Below are positions 36,515 to 45,468 of a stretch of DNA of 64,000 nt, piece by piece. Position numbers and translations under genes: made by a program. Within the stretch, counting starts at the first letter, position 1, and every line of letters begins with the position of its first letter. The stretch is taken from positions 496,001-560,000 of the forward strand of contig NZ_LIVZ01000001.1 of the NCBI RefSeq assembly GCF_001905845.1. Direction: 5' to 3'. The notes below the pieces were generated by a model that saw only the letters and a list, made by a program, of their open reading frames with translations, was not told where the DNA came from and did no database searches. This stretch comes from Streptomyces sp. TSRI0107. Its GTDB lineage: Bacteria > Actinomycetota > Actinomycetes > Streptomycetales > Streptomycetaceae.

Positions 36515-37504
36515 ATGGCCAGGAAGACTGCGAATGACGACCCTCTCGCCCCGGTGACGCTCGCCGTGGGCCAGGAGGACCTCCTGCTCGACCGTGCCGT
36601 GCGGGAGGTGGTGGCCGCCGCCAAGGCCGCCGACGCCGACACGGACGTACGTGACCTGACCCCGGATCAGCTGCAGCCCGGCACGCTCGCCGAGCTGACC
36701 AGCCCGTCGCTCTTCGCGGAGCGCAAGGTCGTGGTCGTACGCAACGCGCAGGACCTGTCGGCCGACACGATCAAGGACGTCACGGCCTATCTGGGGTCGC
36801 CCGTCGAGGAGATCACCCTCGTTCTGCTGCACGCCGGTGGCGTCAAGGGCAAGAAGCTGCTCGACGCCGCCCGCAAGGCGGGGGCGCGAGAGGTGGCCTG
36901 TCCCAAGATGACGAAGCCGGCCGACCGGCTGGCGTTCGTCCGGCAGGAGTTCCGGGCGGCCGGGCGGTCCGCCACCCCCGAGGCCTGCCAGGCGCTGGTC
37001 GACGCGATCGGCAGTGACCTGCGGGAGCTGGCCTCCGCGGTGTCGCAGCTGGTCGCCGACGTCGAGGGCACGATCGACGAGGCCGTCGTCGGGCGGTACT
37101 ACACCGGCCGCGCCGAGGCCTCCAGCTTCACCGTCGCCGACCGGGCGGTGGAGGGCCGGGCGGCCGAGGCTCTGGAGGCGCTGCGCTGGTCGCTGGCCAC
37201 CGGCGTCGCGCCCGTGCTGATCACCAGCGCGCTCGCGCAGGGCGTGCGGGCGATCGGCAAGCTCTCCGCCGCGCGCGGCGGCCGGCCCGCCGACCTCGCA
37301 CGCGAGCTGGGCATGCCGCCGTGGAAGATCGACCGCGTGCGCCAGCAGATGCGGGGCTGGACCCCGGACGGCGTGGCCATCGCCCTGCGCGCGGTAGCCG
37401 AGGCGGATGCCGGCGTGAAGGGCGGCGGCGACGACCCCGAGTACGCCCTGGAGAAGGCCGTCGTCATCATCGCGCGGGCGGCGCGGTCCAGGGGGCGGGC
37501 GTAG
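36515..37504 (+). CDS. holA: DNA polymerase III delta subunit
   Basis: This 329-residue clamp-loader subunit opens the beta clamp. It has the N-terminal AAA+-like domain without a Walker A motif (PVTLAVGQEDLLLDRAVREVV), a middle helical lid, and the C-terminal collar domain (GVAPVLITSALAQGVRAIGKL). ATG 36515 (MARKTANDD) is preferred; ATG 36503 adds four residues. CATGCT, 7 nt upstream, is a poor -10 match. The order holA then rpsT, convergent, is conserved in Streptomyces. Confidence 0.92.
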   Translation: MARKTANDDPLAPVTLAVGQEDLLLDRAVREVVAAAKAADADTDVRDLTPDQLQPGTLAELTSPSLFAERKVVVVRNAQDLSADTIKDVTAYLGSPVEEITLVLLHAGGVKGKKLLDAARKAGAREVACPKMTKPADRLAFVRQEFRAAGRSATPEACQALVDAIGSDLRELASAVSQLVADVEGTIDEAVVGRYYTGRAEASSFTVADRAVEGRAAEALEALRWSLATGVAPVLITSALAQGVRAIGKLSAARGGRPADLARELGMPPWKIDRVRQQMRGWTPDGVAIALRAVAEADAGVKGGGDDPEYALEKAVVIIARAARSRGRA

Positions 37505-37633
37505 AGCCAGCGGTGGCGCGCAGGCCCCAGGTGCGGGTGTCGGCCGGCGGTCAGGGGGCAGGGCCCGGTCCGGCGGAGGAGAATCGGCCGTATCAGCCGT
37601 AATCGCCGGAAGCGCGGAAAGGTGGCGATCGTC

Positions 37634-38029
37634 ATGGCTGAGCACCCCCACGCCGTACTCGTCCGCAAGGGCTACGAGTGCTTCACGAGCGGTGACATGG
37701 ACGGCCTGCGGGCGATGATGACCTCGGACTGTACGCACCATGTGCCCGGCAGCCACCCCTTGTCGGGTGACTTCAAGGGCCAGGACGCGGTCATCGGCAT
37801 GTACCGCAGGCTCATGGAGGAGACGAACGGGTCGATGGAGGTCGACCTGCGCTGCGTCGCGGTGGACGGCCGCGGGCACGCCGTCGCCATGCACCACATC
37901 ACGGCGGACCGCCAGGGCAGGCACCTCGACGATGAGGGAGCCATAGTCTTCCGGATCGTGGGAGAGAAGATCAGCGATCTCGACGAGTGCGTCCAGGACC
38001 TCGACGAGGCCAACGCCTTCTGGGCGTGA
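37634..38029 (+). CDS. NTF2-like / SnoaL-like ketosteroid isomerase-fold protein
   Basis: This 131-residue protein fits the cone-shaped NTF2 fold: helices VRKGYECFTSGDMDGLRAMM, then THHVPGSHPLSGDFKGQDAVIGMYRRL and beta strands ending VFRIVGEKISDLDECVQD. Family members can be isomerases, hydrolases or cyclases, and the pocket residues do not decide. ATG 37634 has GGTGGCG upstream. It shares its terminator with rpsT. Confidence 0.85.
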   Translation: MAEHPHAVLVRKGYECFTSGDMDGLRAMMTSDCTHHVPGSHPLSGDFKGQDAVIGMYRRLMEETNGSMEVDLRCVAVDGRGHAVAMHHITADRQGRHLDDEGAIVFRIVGEKISDLDECVQDLDEANAFWA

Positions 38030-38078
38030 CGCGCTGACACGCTGCCCCCTGACACACGCACGTATGCGTGCGCGCACG

Positions 38079-38130
38079 CCGAAGGCCCCGCCGCCCGTCC
38101 TGGGGAAGGACGAGGCGGTGGGGCCTTCGG
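38079..38130. terminator. Bidirectional terminator between the NTF2-like gene and rpsT
   Basis: CCGAAGGCCCC (38079-38089) pairs perfectly with GGGGCCTTCGG (38120-38130); the arms continue with GCCGCC/GGCGG and an inner GTCCT/AGGAC loop stem. Confidence 0.85.
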
Positions 38131-38255
38131 ATCAAGCTGGTGAGTCCGTTCCCGCGTGGCGAACGCAGGCCGCGAACAGACTCGGGGTGCCGGCCGGGAG
38201 CGGATGAGAGAGGGCCCGCCCTGGGTCCTGCCGGCGATCAGACCAGATAAGGGGT

Positions 38256-38522
38256 TCAGCCCTGGAGGGACGAGACCTTCGCAGCCAGCGCCGACTTCTT
38301 GTTGGCGGCCTGGTTCTTGTGGATGACGCCCTTCGAGACGGCCTTGTCGAGCTGACGCGCGGCGGCGCGCTGGTACTCGGTGGCCTTCTCGACGTCACCC
38401 GCGGCAGCGGCCTCGCGGGCCTTGCGGATCGCGGTCTTCAGGGAGGACTTGACGGCCTTGTTGCGCAGCCGAGCCTTCTCGTTGGTCTTGATCCGCTTGA
38501 TCTGGGACTTGATGTTCGCCAC
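38256..38522 (-). CDS. rpsT: 30S ribosomal protein S20
   Basis: This 88-residue basic three-helix protein binds 16S rRNA early in 30S assembly. The sequence starts [20 protein letters not shown] and ends with [17 protein letters not shown], as in bS20. The start is GTG with AAAGG 7 nt upstream. A long leader (about 100 nt) lies between it and the promoter, which may serve autoregulation as in other bacteria. Confidence 0.98.
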   Translation of the reverse strand: MANIKSQIKRIKTNEKARLRNKAVKSSLKTAIRKAREAAAAGDVEKATEYQRAAARQLDKAVSKGVIHKNQAANKKSALAAKVSSLQG

Positions 38523-38632
38523 GAATGAGCCTTTACAGGTTCAGGCACGGGGCCAGGGAAATGCCGGGTCCCGTACCAGGTGATTTCTTGGGGTCGTGCC
38601 TCGCGCTGAGAGGGCATGAGACACAGCCCCCT

Positions 38633-38662
38633 ACACTACCAGCGGCCCTTCCAGTGGCCCAA
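38633..38662 (-). promoter_or_regulatory. Promoter of rpsT
   Basis: On the minus strand TTGGGC (38657-38662) is followed after 18 nt by TAGTGT (38633-38638). Transcription would start near 38626, giving a leader of about 104 nt before the GTG start. It points away from lepA. Confidence 0.5.
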
Positions 38663-38751
38663 ACCGGTCGCCGCGCCGCACCCGTGGGACCATGGAAGCT
38701 ACGTATCGATCCGACCCGAGGCATAAGGCGCCTCAAGAGACAGGACCCTGC

Positions 38752-40620
38752 GTGCCCGCGACCCCTAACAATGTGCCCGAGCCGAGCCGTACCGACCCGG
38801 CTCTGATCCGCAATTTCTGCATCATCGCGCACATCGACCACGGCAAGTCCACGCTCGCCGACCGGATGCTCCAGCTGACCGGCGTGGTCGAGCAGCGGCA
38901 GATGCGCGCCCAGTACCTCGACCGCATGGACATCGAGCGCGAGCGCGGCATCACGATCAAGTCCCAGGCGGTGCGTCTGCCGTGGGCCCCGACCCACGAC
39001 AAGAGCAACACGCACATCCTCAACATGATCGACACGCCGGGGCACGTCGACTTCACCTATGAGGTCTCGCGGTCGCTCGCCGCCTGCGAGGGGACGATCC
39101 TCCTCGTCGACGCCGCCCAGGGCATCGAGGCGCAGACCCTCGCCAACCTCTACCTGGCGATGGAGAACGACCTCACGATCATCCCGGTGCTGAACAAGAT
39201 CGACCTGCCGGCCGCGCAGCCCGAGAAGTTCGCCGAGGAGCTGGCCAACCTGGTCGGCTGCGACCCGAGCGACGTCCTGAAGGTCTCCGCGAAGACGGGC
39301 CTGGGCGTCGAGGCGCTGCTCGACAAGGTCGTCGCCGAGATCCCGGCCCCGGTCGGCGTCAAGGACGCCCCCGCCCGCGCGATGATCTTCGACTCGGTCT
39401 ACGACTCCTACCGCGGTGTCGTGACGTACGTCCGTGTCATCGACGGCCAGCTCAACAAGCGCGAGCGCATCAGGATGATGTCGACCGGCGCCACCCACGA
39501 GCTGCTGGAGATCGGCACCAACTCGCCCGAGATGCTGCCCGCCGACGGCCTCGGCGTCGGCGAGGTGGGTTACCTGATCACCGGTGTGAAGGACGTCCGC
39601 CAGTCCAAGGTCGGTGACACCGTCACCAGCCAGCACAAGGGGGCGACGGAGGCGCTCGGCGGATACAAGGACCCGAAGCCGATGGTCTTCTCCGGTCTGT
39701 ATCCGCTCGACGGCTCCGACTACCCCGAGCTGCGTGACGCGCTGGACAAGCTCCAGCTCAACGACGCCGCGCTCGTCTACGAGCCGGAGACCTCCGCCGC
39801 GCTCGGCTTCGGCTTCCGTGTCGGCTTCCTCGGCCTGCTGCACCTCGACGTGATCCGTGAGCGGCTGGAGCGCGAGTTCGGCCTCGACCTGATCGCCACC
39901 GCGCCGAACGTGGTCTACCGCGTGGTCATGGAGGACGGCACCGAGCACACCGTCACCAACCCGAGCGAGTTCCCCGAGGGCAAGATCAACGAGGTGTACG
40001 AGCCGGTCGTGCGCGCCACGATCCTGGCTCCGACCGAGTTCATCGGCTCGATCATGGAGCTGTGCCAGACCCGGCGCGGCACCCTGCTCGGCATGGACTA
40101 CCTCTCCGAGGACCGCGTCGAGATCCGCTACACGCTGCCGCTCGCGGAGATCGTCTTCGACTTCTTCGACCAGCTGAAGTCCAAGACCCGCGGCTACGCC
40201 TCCCTCGACTACGAGCCCACCGGCGAGCAGACCTCCAGCCTGGTCAAGGTCGACATCCTGCTGCACGGCGACAAGGTGGACGCCTTCTCGGCGATCACCC
40301 ACCGGGACCAGGCGTACGCGTACGGCGTCCGGCTCGTCGCCAAGCTCAAGGAGCTGATCCCGAGGCAGGCCTTCGAGGTGCCGGTGCAGGCCGCCATCGG
40401 CTCCCGGGTGATCGCCCGCGAGACCATCCGCGCCATCCGCAAGGACGTCCTCGCCAAGTGCTACGGCGGTGACATCTCCCGTAAGCGGAAGCTGCTGGAG
40501 AAGCAGAAGGAAGGCAAGAAGCGGATGAAGATGGTGGGTTCCGTGGAGGTTCCGCAGGAGGCCTTCATCGCCGTCCTCTCCAGCGACGACAGCGCGGGAT
40601 CGGGCAAGAGCAAGAAGTAA
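38752..40620 (+). CDS. lepA: Elongation factor 4 (ribosomal back-translocase)
   Basis: This 622-residue GTPase rescues stalled or mistranslocated ribosomes. G1 is AHIDHGKST (26-34), G2/G3 include ERGITIKSQ and DTPGHVDF (about 93-100), and G4 is NKID. The LepA-specific C-terminus ([11 protein letters not shown], then [27 protein letters not shown] represented by [13 protein letters not shown]) is complete. GTG 38752 has AGGA 6 nt upstream; the frame to 38692 is not supported. A GNRA-loop terminator follows. Confidence 0.97.
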   Translation: MPATPNNVPEPSRTDPALIRNFCIIAHIDHGKSTLADRMLQLTGVVEQRQMRAQYLDRMDIERERGITIKSQAVRLPWAPTHDKSNTHILNMIDTPGHVDFTYEVSRSLAACEGTILLVDAAQGIEAQTLANLYLAMENDLTIIPVLNKIDLPAAQPEKFAEELANLVGCDPSDVLKVSAKTGLGVEALLDKVVAEIPAPVGVKDAPARAMIFDSVYDSYRGVVTYVRVIDGQLNKRERIRMMSTGATHELLEIGTNSPEMLPADGLGVGEVGYLITGVKDVRQSKVGDTVTSQHKGATEALGGYKDPKPMVFSGLYPLDGSDYPELRDALDKLQLNDAALVYEPETSAALGFGFRVGFLGLLHLDVIRERLEREFGLDLIATAPNVVYRVVMEDGTEHTVTNPSEFPEGKINEVYEPVVRATILAPTEFIGSIMELCQTRRGTLLGMDYLSEDRVEIRYTLPLAEIVFDFFDQLKSKTRGYASLDYEPTGEQTSSLVKVDILLHGDKVDAFSAITHRDQAYAYGVRLVAKLKELIPRQAFEVPVQAAIGSRVIARETIRAIRKDVLAKCYGGDISRKRKLLEKQKEGKKRMKMVGSVEVPQEAFIAVLSSDDSAGSGKSKK

Positions 40621-40661
40621 CCGACGGTTACATCGCCGGTCCCTGGCAAAACGGACAGTAA

Positions 40662-40693
40662 GGGGCCCGCCGCACGAAAGTGTGGCGGGCCCT
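40662..40693 (+). terminator. Terminator after lepA, GAAA tetraloop
   Basis: GGGCCCGCCGCAC (40663-40675) pairs with GTGTGGCGGGCCC (40680-40692, one G-U pair) around GAAA, a stable GNRA tetraloop. An outer G-U pair extends it by one. Confidence 0.9.
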
Positions 40694-40788
40694 CGTTCGT
40701 GTGGCGGGTATGTCTCTGTAGGAAGTGACAGGCCGCGGACCCTTACGCAGCGGGCGGCCGGGCTCTAACCTGTCCCTGCTCGATAGTT

Positions 40789-40798
40789 ACTCGCGAGT
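40789..40798. promoter_or_regulatory. Palindromic operator candidate of the acyl-CoA synthetase gene
   Basis: ACTCGCGAGT is a perfect 10-bp palindrome inside TTACTCGCGAGTTAA, 68 nt before GTG 40867. The AT flanks and size suit a TetR-family repressor; such sites are frequent in front of fatty acid genes of actinobacteria. The binding protein is unknown. Confidence 0.45.
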
Positions 40799-40866
40799 TA
40801 AACAACGGCGCGCGAGTGAAAACCGCCCTGAGCCAGCCGCACCGTCGCGGGCCCCCGGAGGATGTC

Positions 40867-42741
40867 GTGAGCGACACACAGACTTTGATCGAGAACCGTC
40901 CGCCGTCCGTCGCCGGCCTCTTCCTGGAGCGCGTAGCGGCCACCCCGGACGCCGAGGCCTACCGTTACCCGGTGCCGTCCGCCACCGGCGCGGGCCCCGA
41001 CGACTGGAAGTCGCTGAGCTGGGGGCAGGCCGCCGAGCGGGTGAACGCCATCGCGGCCGGTCTGATCGACCTCGGTGTCGAGCCGGAGCAGCGGGTCGCG
41101 CTGGCCTCCGCCACGCGGATCGAGTGGATCCTCGCCGACCTCGGCATCATGTGCGCGGGCGCGGCCACCACCACGATCTACCCGCAGACCAACGCCGACG
41201 AGTCGGCGTTCATCCTCTCCGACTCCGGCAGCCGCGTGCTCATCGCGGAGGACGCCGAGCAACTGGCCAAGGCCCAGGAGAAGCGCGCCGAGCTGCCCGA
41301 ACTGACGCACGTCGTGGTGCTCGACGCCACCGGGGTCGAGACCGGCGACTGGGTGCTCAGCCTCGCCGAGCTCGAGGCCCGCGGCGCCGCCCGGCTGGAG
41401 CAGGACCCCGGCCTGATCAAGCAGCGGGTCGACGCGATCACCAAGGACCAGCTGGCCACCCTCATCTACACCTCCGGCACCACCGGCCGCCCCAAGGGCG
41501 TGCGCCTGCCGCACGACAACTGGTCGTACATGGCGAAGGCGACCGCCGCGACCGGCCTGATCAGCGCCGACGACGTGCAGTACCTGTGGCTGCCGCTCGC
41601 CCACGTCTTCGGCAAGGTGCTCACCTCCGGGCAGATCGAGGTCGGCCACGTCACCGCCGTCGACGGCCGCGTCGACAAGATCATCGAGAATCTGCCGGTC
41701 GTGCAGCCGACGTACATGGCGGCCGTCCCCCGCATCTTCGAGAAGGTCTACAACGGCGTCGTCGGCAAGGCCCGCGCGGGCGGGGCCGCCAAGTACAAGA
41801 TCTTCCAGTGGGCCGCCGGGGTCGCCCGCGAGTACGCCAAGGTCACCCAGGACAACTTCCGCCGCACCGGCACCGCCTCCGCGCCGTTCGGGCTGTCCGC
41901 CAAGCACAAGGTCGCCGACACCCTCGTCTACTCCAAGCTGCGCGAGGCCTTCGGCGGACGTCTGCGGGCCTGCGTCTCCGGCTCCGTCGCCCTGGCCCCC
42001 GAGATCGGCTACTTCTTCTCCGGCGCCGGCATCCACATCCTGGAGGGCTACGGCCTGACCGAGTCCTCCGCCGCGTCCTTCGTCAACCCCGGCGAGGCCT
42101 ACCGCACCGGCACGGTCGGCAAGCCGCTGCCCGGCACGGAGGTGCGGATCGCCGAGGACGGCGAGATCCTGCTGCGCGGCCCCGGCATCATGGAGGGCTA
42201 CCACGGGCTGCCCGAGAAGACCGCCGAGGTGCTGGAGCCCGACGGCTGGTTCCACACCGGGGACATCGGCGAACTGTCCCCCGACGGCTACCTGCGGATC
42301 ACCGACCGCAAGAAGGACCTGTTCAAGACCTCGGGCGGCAAGTACGTCGCGCCGACCGAGATCGAGGGCTCCTTCAAGGCGGTGTGCCCGTACGTCTCCA
42401 ACATCCTCGTCCACGGCGCCGACCGGAACTTCTGCACCGCCCTGATCGCCCTCGACGAGGCGGCGATCCTGAGCTGGGCCGCGGACAACGGCCTGGCGGG
42501 CAAGCCGTACGCGGAGGTGGTGGCCGCCCCCGCGACCGTCGAGCTGGTCGACGGGTACGTGAAGCAGCTCAACGCGCAGCTCCAGCGCTGGCAGACCATC
42601 AAGAAGTTCCGTCTCCTGCCGCGCGACCTCGACGTCGAGCACGGCGAGATCACCCCGAGCCTGAAGCTGAAGCGGCCGGTCGTGGAGCGCGAGTACAAGC
42701 ACCTCATCGAGGAGATGTACGAGGGGACGCGCGAGGCGTAA
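40867..42741 (+). CDS. Long-chain acyl-CoA synthetase
   Basis: This 624-residue AMP-forming ligase activates fatty acids for beta-oxidation or lipid synthesis. The ATP/AMP motif YTSGTTGRPKG lies at about 200, GYGLTESSA at about 398, and the hinge/lid YLRITDRKKDLFKTSGGKYV at about 475 (motif core DRKKDLFKTSGGK). The length is normal for FadD-like proteins. GTG 40867 is chosen because GGAGG ends 5 nt upstream; GTG 40816 lacks one. The preceding operator-like palindrome suggests regulation by fatty acyl-CoA. Confidence 0.93.
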   Translation: MSDTQTLIENRPPSVAGLFLERVAATPDAEAYRYPVPSATGAGPDDWKSLSWGQAAERVNAIAAGLIDLGVEPEQRVALASATRIEWILADLGIMCAGAATTTIYPQTNADESAFILSDSGSRVLIAEDAEQLAKAQEKRAELPELTHVVVLDATGVETGDWVLSLAELEARGAARLEQDPGLIKQRVDAITKDQLATLIYTSGTTGRPKGVRLPHDNWSYMAKATAATGLISADDVQYLWLPLAHVFGKVLTSGQIEVGHVTAVDGRVDKIIENLPVVQPTYMAAVPRIFEKVYNGVVGKARAGGAAKYKIFQWAAGVAREYAKVTQDNFRRTGTASAPFGLSAKHKVADTLVYSKLREAFGGRLRACVSGSVALAPEIGYFFSGAGIHILEGYGLTESSAASFVNPGEAYRTGTVGKPLPGTEVRIAEDGEILLRGPGIMEGYHGLPEKTAEVLEPDGWFHTGDIGELSPDGYLRITDRKKDLFKTSGGKYVAPTEIEGSFKAVCPYVSNILVHGADRNFCTALIALDEAAILSWAADNGLAGKPYAEVVAAPATVELVDGYVKQLNAQLQRWQTIKKFRLLPRDLDVEHGEITPSLKLKRPVVEREYKHLIEEMYEGTREA

Positions 42742-42781
42742 GGCCTGACGGCGCGCGGCACAGGCCCGGTGGTTCGGGCGG

Positions 42782-42807
42782 GCATATTTCGCATGCATAT
42801 TTCGGAT
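42782..42807. repeat. Adjacent 13-bp direct repeats
   Basis: GCATATTTCGCAT (42782-42794) and GCATATTTCGGAT (42795-42807) differ at one base. They are AT-rich for this genome and lie upstream of the hairpin at 42835. Confidence 0.7.
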
Positions 42808-42834
42808 GCCGCCTGAGCCACGGGCATAGTTCAG

Positions 42835-42873
42835 ATGCTCGAATCCGGCCGTCAATGGTCCGGATTCGAGCAT
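42835..42873. terminator. Strong hairpin between the acyl-CoA synthetase and the phosphatase gene
   Basis: ATGCTCGAATCCGG pairs perfectly over 14 bp with CCGGATTCGAGCAT (42835-42848 with 42860-42873) around an 11-nt loop. It is 94 nt after the upstream stop codon and 139 nt before the next start, so it could be a terminator or a structured leader. Confidence 0.6.
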
Positions 42874-43011
42874 GCGCGTACCACGGTCCTCCCTCATGGT
42901 GGCTCACTTCGACAACTCCCCGCTGTCGGGCGGGCTCGGTCTGTCACCCTGTCGGCAGCGATCGGCGCGGCCGGTCGCGACCCGACCGTCCGACTGCCCG
43001 GGGAGCTGGAG

Positions 43012-45450
43012 ATGGGGGCCATACCGACGCAACGGGAGTCTCCGACGCACCCGGAGACCGACCCCGTCGACGTCCACCTGATCGTGCCGCCGTGCGCCCA
43101 CGCACGCACCACCCTCACCGCCGGCCCCCTCGCGCCGGGCGCCGCCCGCCGGCTGCTGCGCACGGCGTTACGGGAGTGGGCCGACCTCGGCCTGCCCGGC
43201 GCGGAACGGACCGGCGAGGACGCGGCGGTCGTCGTCAGCGAACTGGTCACCAACGCCGTCGTGCACGCGGGCACCGACGTGGAACTGTCCTGCCGGCTGG
43301 AGCCGGAGACCGGCGCCCTCGTCGTCGAGGTCTCCGACCGCAACCCCGCACGCGCCCCGCGCGACGGCGCCGCCGAACCCGCCCACGGCACCCCCGAGTA
43401 CGGCCGCGGACTGCGTCTCGTCGCCGCCCTCTGCGAATCCTGGGGCGTCACCTACCGCCGGGGCGCCAAGACGGTGTGGGCGCGGCTGACCGGCGACGAC
43501 CACCCGGACCACCAGGACACCGGCGACGCCCTCGGCGTGGCCGGACTGCTCGCCCCCGAGCCCCGGCGGGCCGAACGGGACCGCGAATGGCTCGGACGCG
43601 GCGCGCTGTCCTTCCTCGCCGAGGCGTCCGACCTGCTCGCCGGACAGCTCGACGAGGACCTCGTCGCCGCGCTCACCGGCCAGCTGCTCGTGCCTCGGCT
43701 CGCCGACTGGTGCGCGATCTGGCTGGAGGACGAGGCGATGGGCCGCGGCCGCTGGTCCGACGGCGGCACCGGCGCCCCCGGCCCCCGCCTGGCCCGCGTC
43801 TGGCACACCGCCGAGGACCGCATGGAGGAACTGCGCCGCGCCCTGGAGAAGGAACCGCCCCGGACCCCGGAGGAACCGGACGGCGGCCCGGTGGCCTACC
43901 CATGGCCCGCGGAGGCACTGGGCGACACGGCTTGGCAGGCCCCGAGGGCGTACGGGACGGAAACGGGCCCCGGGTCTGCCTTGGGCGCCGGCCCCGCTCC
44001 CGGCACCGCCTCGGACACCGCTCCCGCCTTCCGGCCCGCCGCCGCTCCGGGCACCGCCCTCGCCCCCGGAACCGCCGCGAACACCGCTCCCGCCTTCGGG
44101 CCCGTCGCAGCCCCGGGCGCCGCGCCCGCTCCCGGAACCGCCGCGGGCACCGCCCCTGCCTTCGGGCCCGTCGCAGCCCCGGATGCCGCCCCCGCCCCCG
44201 GCACCGCCTCGGGCACCGCCCCGGCCCCCGACGTCGCCCCGGGCACCGCCCCTGCCTTCTGGCCCGTCACCACCCTGGGCACCGTCCCCGCCCCCGACGC
44301 CGCTCCAGGCACCGCCCCCGCTCCCGGCACCGTCCCCGCCTCCCGGCCCGCCGCCGCACCAGGCGCCGCCCCGGTCCCCGACGTCGTCCCGGGCGCCGCC
44401 CCCGCCTTCCGCCCCGGCACCGCCCCCACCCCCGGCACCGCCGCGGGCGCCACCCCCGGCACCGCCCTCGCCTTCCGCCTGGTCGCCGGCGGCCGCCCGC
44501 TGGGCACGCTCGTCATCGGGCGGGCCGGTGTCGCCGCCCTCCCCGGAGAGATCACCGGTCTGGTGGAGGATCTGAGCCGCCGGGTCGCGCTGGCCATCGG
44601 TGCGGCGCGGCAGTACGCCCGGCAGGCCACCATCAGCGCCGTGCTCCAGCGCGGCCTGCTGCCCGGAGCGGTCGCCGAGATCCCCGGCCTGCGCAGCGCC
44701 CTCGTCCACGAGCCCTGTGACGTGGGCGGCCCCAGCGGCGACTTCTACGACCTCTTCCCGGCCGGCGACGGCCGCTGGTGCTTCGCCATCGGCGACGTAC
44801 AGGGCAAGGGCCCCGAGGCGGCCGTCGTCATCGGCCTGGCCCGCCCCTGGCTGCGGCTGCTGGCCCGCGAGGGCTACCGCGTCGCCGACGTACTCGACCG
44901 CCTCAACCAGCTCCTCCTCGACGACGCCACCGAGGCCGCCGACGCCGCCGCCCGCGCCCTGGCGGGCCCCGTCGTCCCCGGCGACGGCCCGCAGACCCGC
45001 TTCCTCTCCCTCCTCTACGGCGAGCTGGTCCCCTTCGACGGCGGCGTCCGCTGCACCCTCGCCTCCGCCGGGCACCCGTTGCCGCTGCTCCTCGGCCCCG
45101 ACGGCGACGTCCGTACCGTCGCCCGCCCGCAGACGCTGCTCGGCGTCGTCGAGGACGAGACGTACACCAGCGACACCTTCGAGCTGCTTCCCGGCGACAC
45201 CCTGCTCTGTGTCACCGACGGCGTCACCGAGCGGCGCAGCGGCTCCCGCCAGTTCGACGACGGCGACGGCCTGGCGGCGGCGCTGGCCGGGTGCGCGGGG
45301 CTGAGCGCCGACGACATCGCGGAGCGGATCAGGCGGCTGGTGCACGAGTTCGGCGGCCGCCCACCGGAGGACGACCTCGCGCTGCTCGTCCTCCAGGCCG
45401 AGCAGGCCGAGCAGGCCGAGCAGGCCGGTCCGGCAGGGCAACCCGCGTAG
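43012..45450 (+). CDS. Regulatory protein: anti-sigma-type ATPase, GAF and PP2C (SpoIIE-like) phosphatase
   Basis: This 812-residue protein joins an RsbW-like HATPase_c kinase domain (about 30-165, with VVVSELVTNAVVHAG as the N box), a GAF domain and a PP2C phosphatase domain (about 540-800, with DVGGPSGDFYDLF, GDVQGKGPEAAVV and GRPPEDDLALLVL). The GAF domain is split: residues about 193-283 and 488-536 are its two halves, separated by a roughly 170-residue tract of Pro, Ala, Gly and Thr. The end has repeated Glu-Gln-Ala units. Such proteins control anti-sigma-factor antagonists. ATG 43012 has GGGAG 6 nt upstream. Confidence 0.85.
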   Translation: MGAIPTQRESPTHPETDPVDVHLIVPPCAHARTTLTAGPLAPGAARRLLRTALREWADLGLPGAERTGEDAAVVVSELVTNAVVHAGTDVELSCRLEPETGALVVEVSDRNPARAPRDGAAEPAHGTPEYGRGLRLVAALCESWGVTYRRGAKTVWARLTGDDHPDHQDTGDALGVAGLLAPEPRRAERDREWLGRGALSFLAEASDLLAGQLDEDLVAALTGQLLVPRLADWCAIWLEDEAMGRGRWSDGGTGAPGPRLARVWHTAEDRMEELRRALEKEPPRTPEEPDGGPVAYPWPAEALGDTAWQAPRAYGTETGPGSALGAGPAPGTASDTAPAFRPAAAPGTALAPGTAANTAPAFGPVAAPGAAPAPGTAAGTAPAFGPVAAPDAAPAPGTASGTAPAPDVAPGTAPAFWPVTTLGTVPAPDAAPGTAPAPGTVPASRPAAAPGAAPVPDVVPGAAPAFRPGTAPTPGTAAGATPGTALAFRLVAGGRPLGTLVIGRAGVAALPGEITGLVEDLSRRVALAIGAARQYARQATISAVLQRGLLPGAVAEIPGLRSALVHEPCDVGGPSGDFYDLFPAGDGRWCFAIGDVQGKGPEAAVVIGLARPWLRLLAREGYRVADVLDRLNQLLLDDATEAADAAARALAGPVVPGDGPQTRFLSLLYGELVPFDGGVRCTLASAGHPLPLLLGPDGDVRTVARPQTLLGVVEDETYTSDTFELLPGDTLLCVTDGVTERRSGSRQFDDGDGLAAALAGCAGLSADDIAERIRRLVHEFGGRPPEDDLALLVLQAEQAEQAEQAGPAGQPA

Positions 45451-45468
45451 TGCGGGACAATGGAGGAC

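Noticed and set aside
38523..38751. A gene between rpsT and lepA
   Set aside because: The plus-strand frames there have no ribosome binding site or family match, and the interval is explained by the rpsT leader and lepA upstream region.
43970..44470. Frameshift or assembly error in the Pro/Ala/Thr/Gly tract
   Set aside because: The frame stays open through the tract and both flanks match the same protein, so a genuine repeat tract is simpler, though copy number could be misassembled.
40725..44720. A plus-strand frame of over 1300 residues
   Set aside because: It is an Arg-rich shadow frame of the acyl-CoA synthetase and the PP2C regulator.
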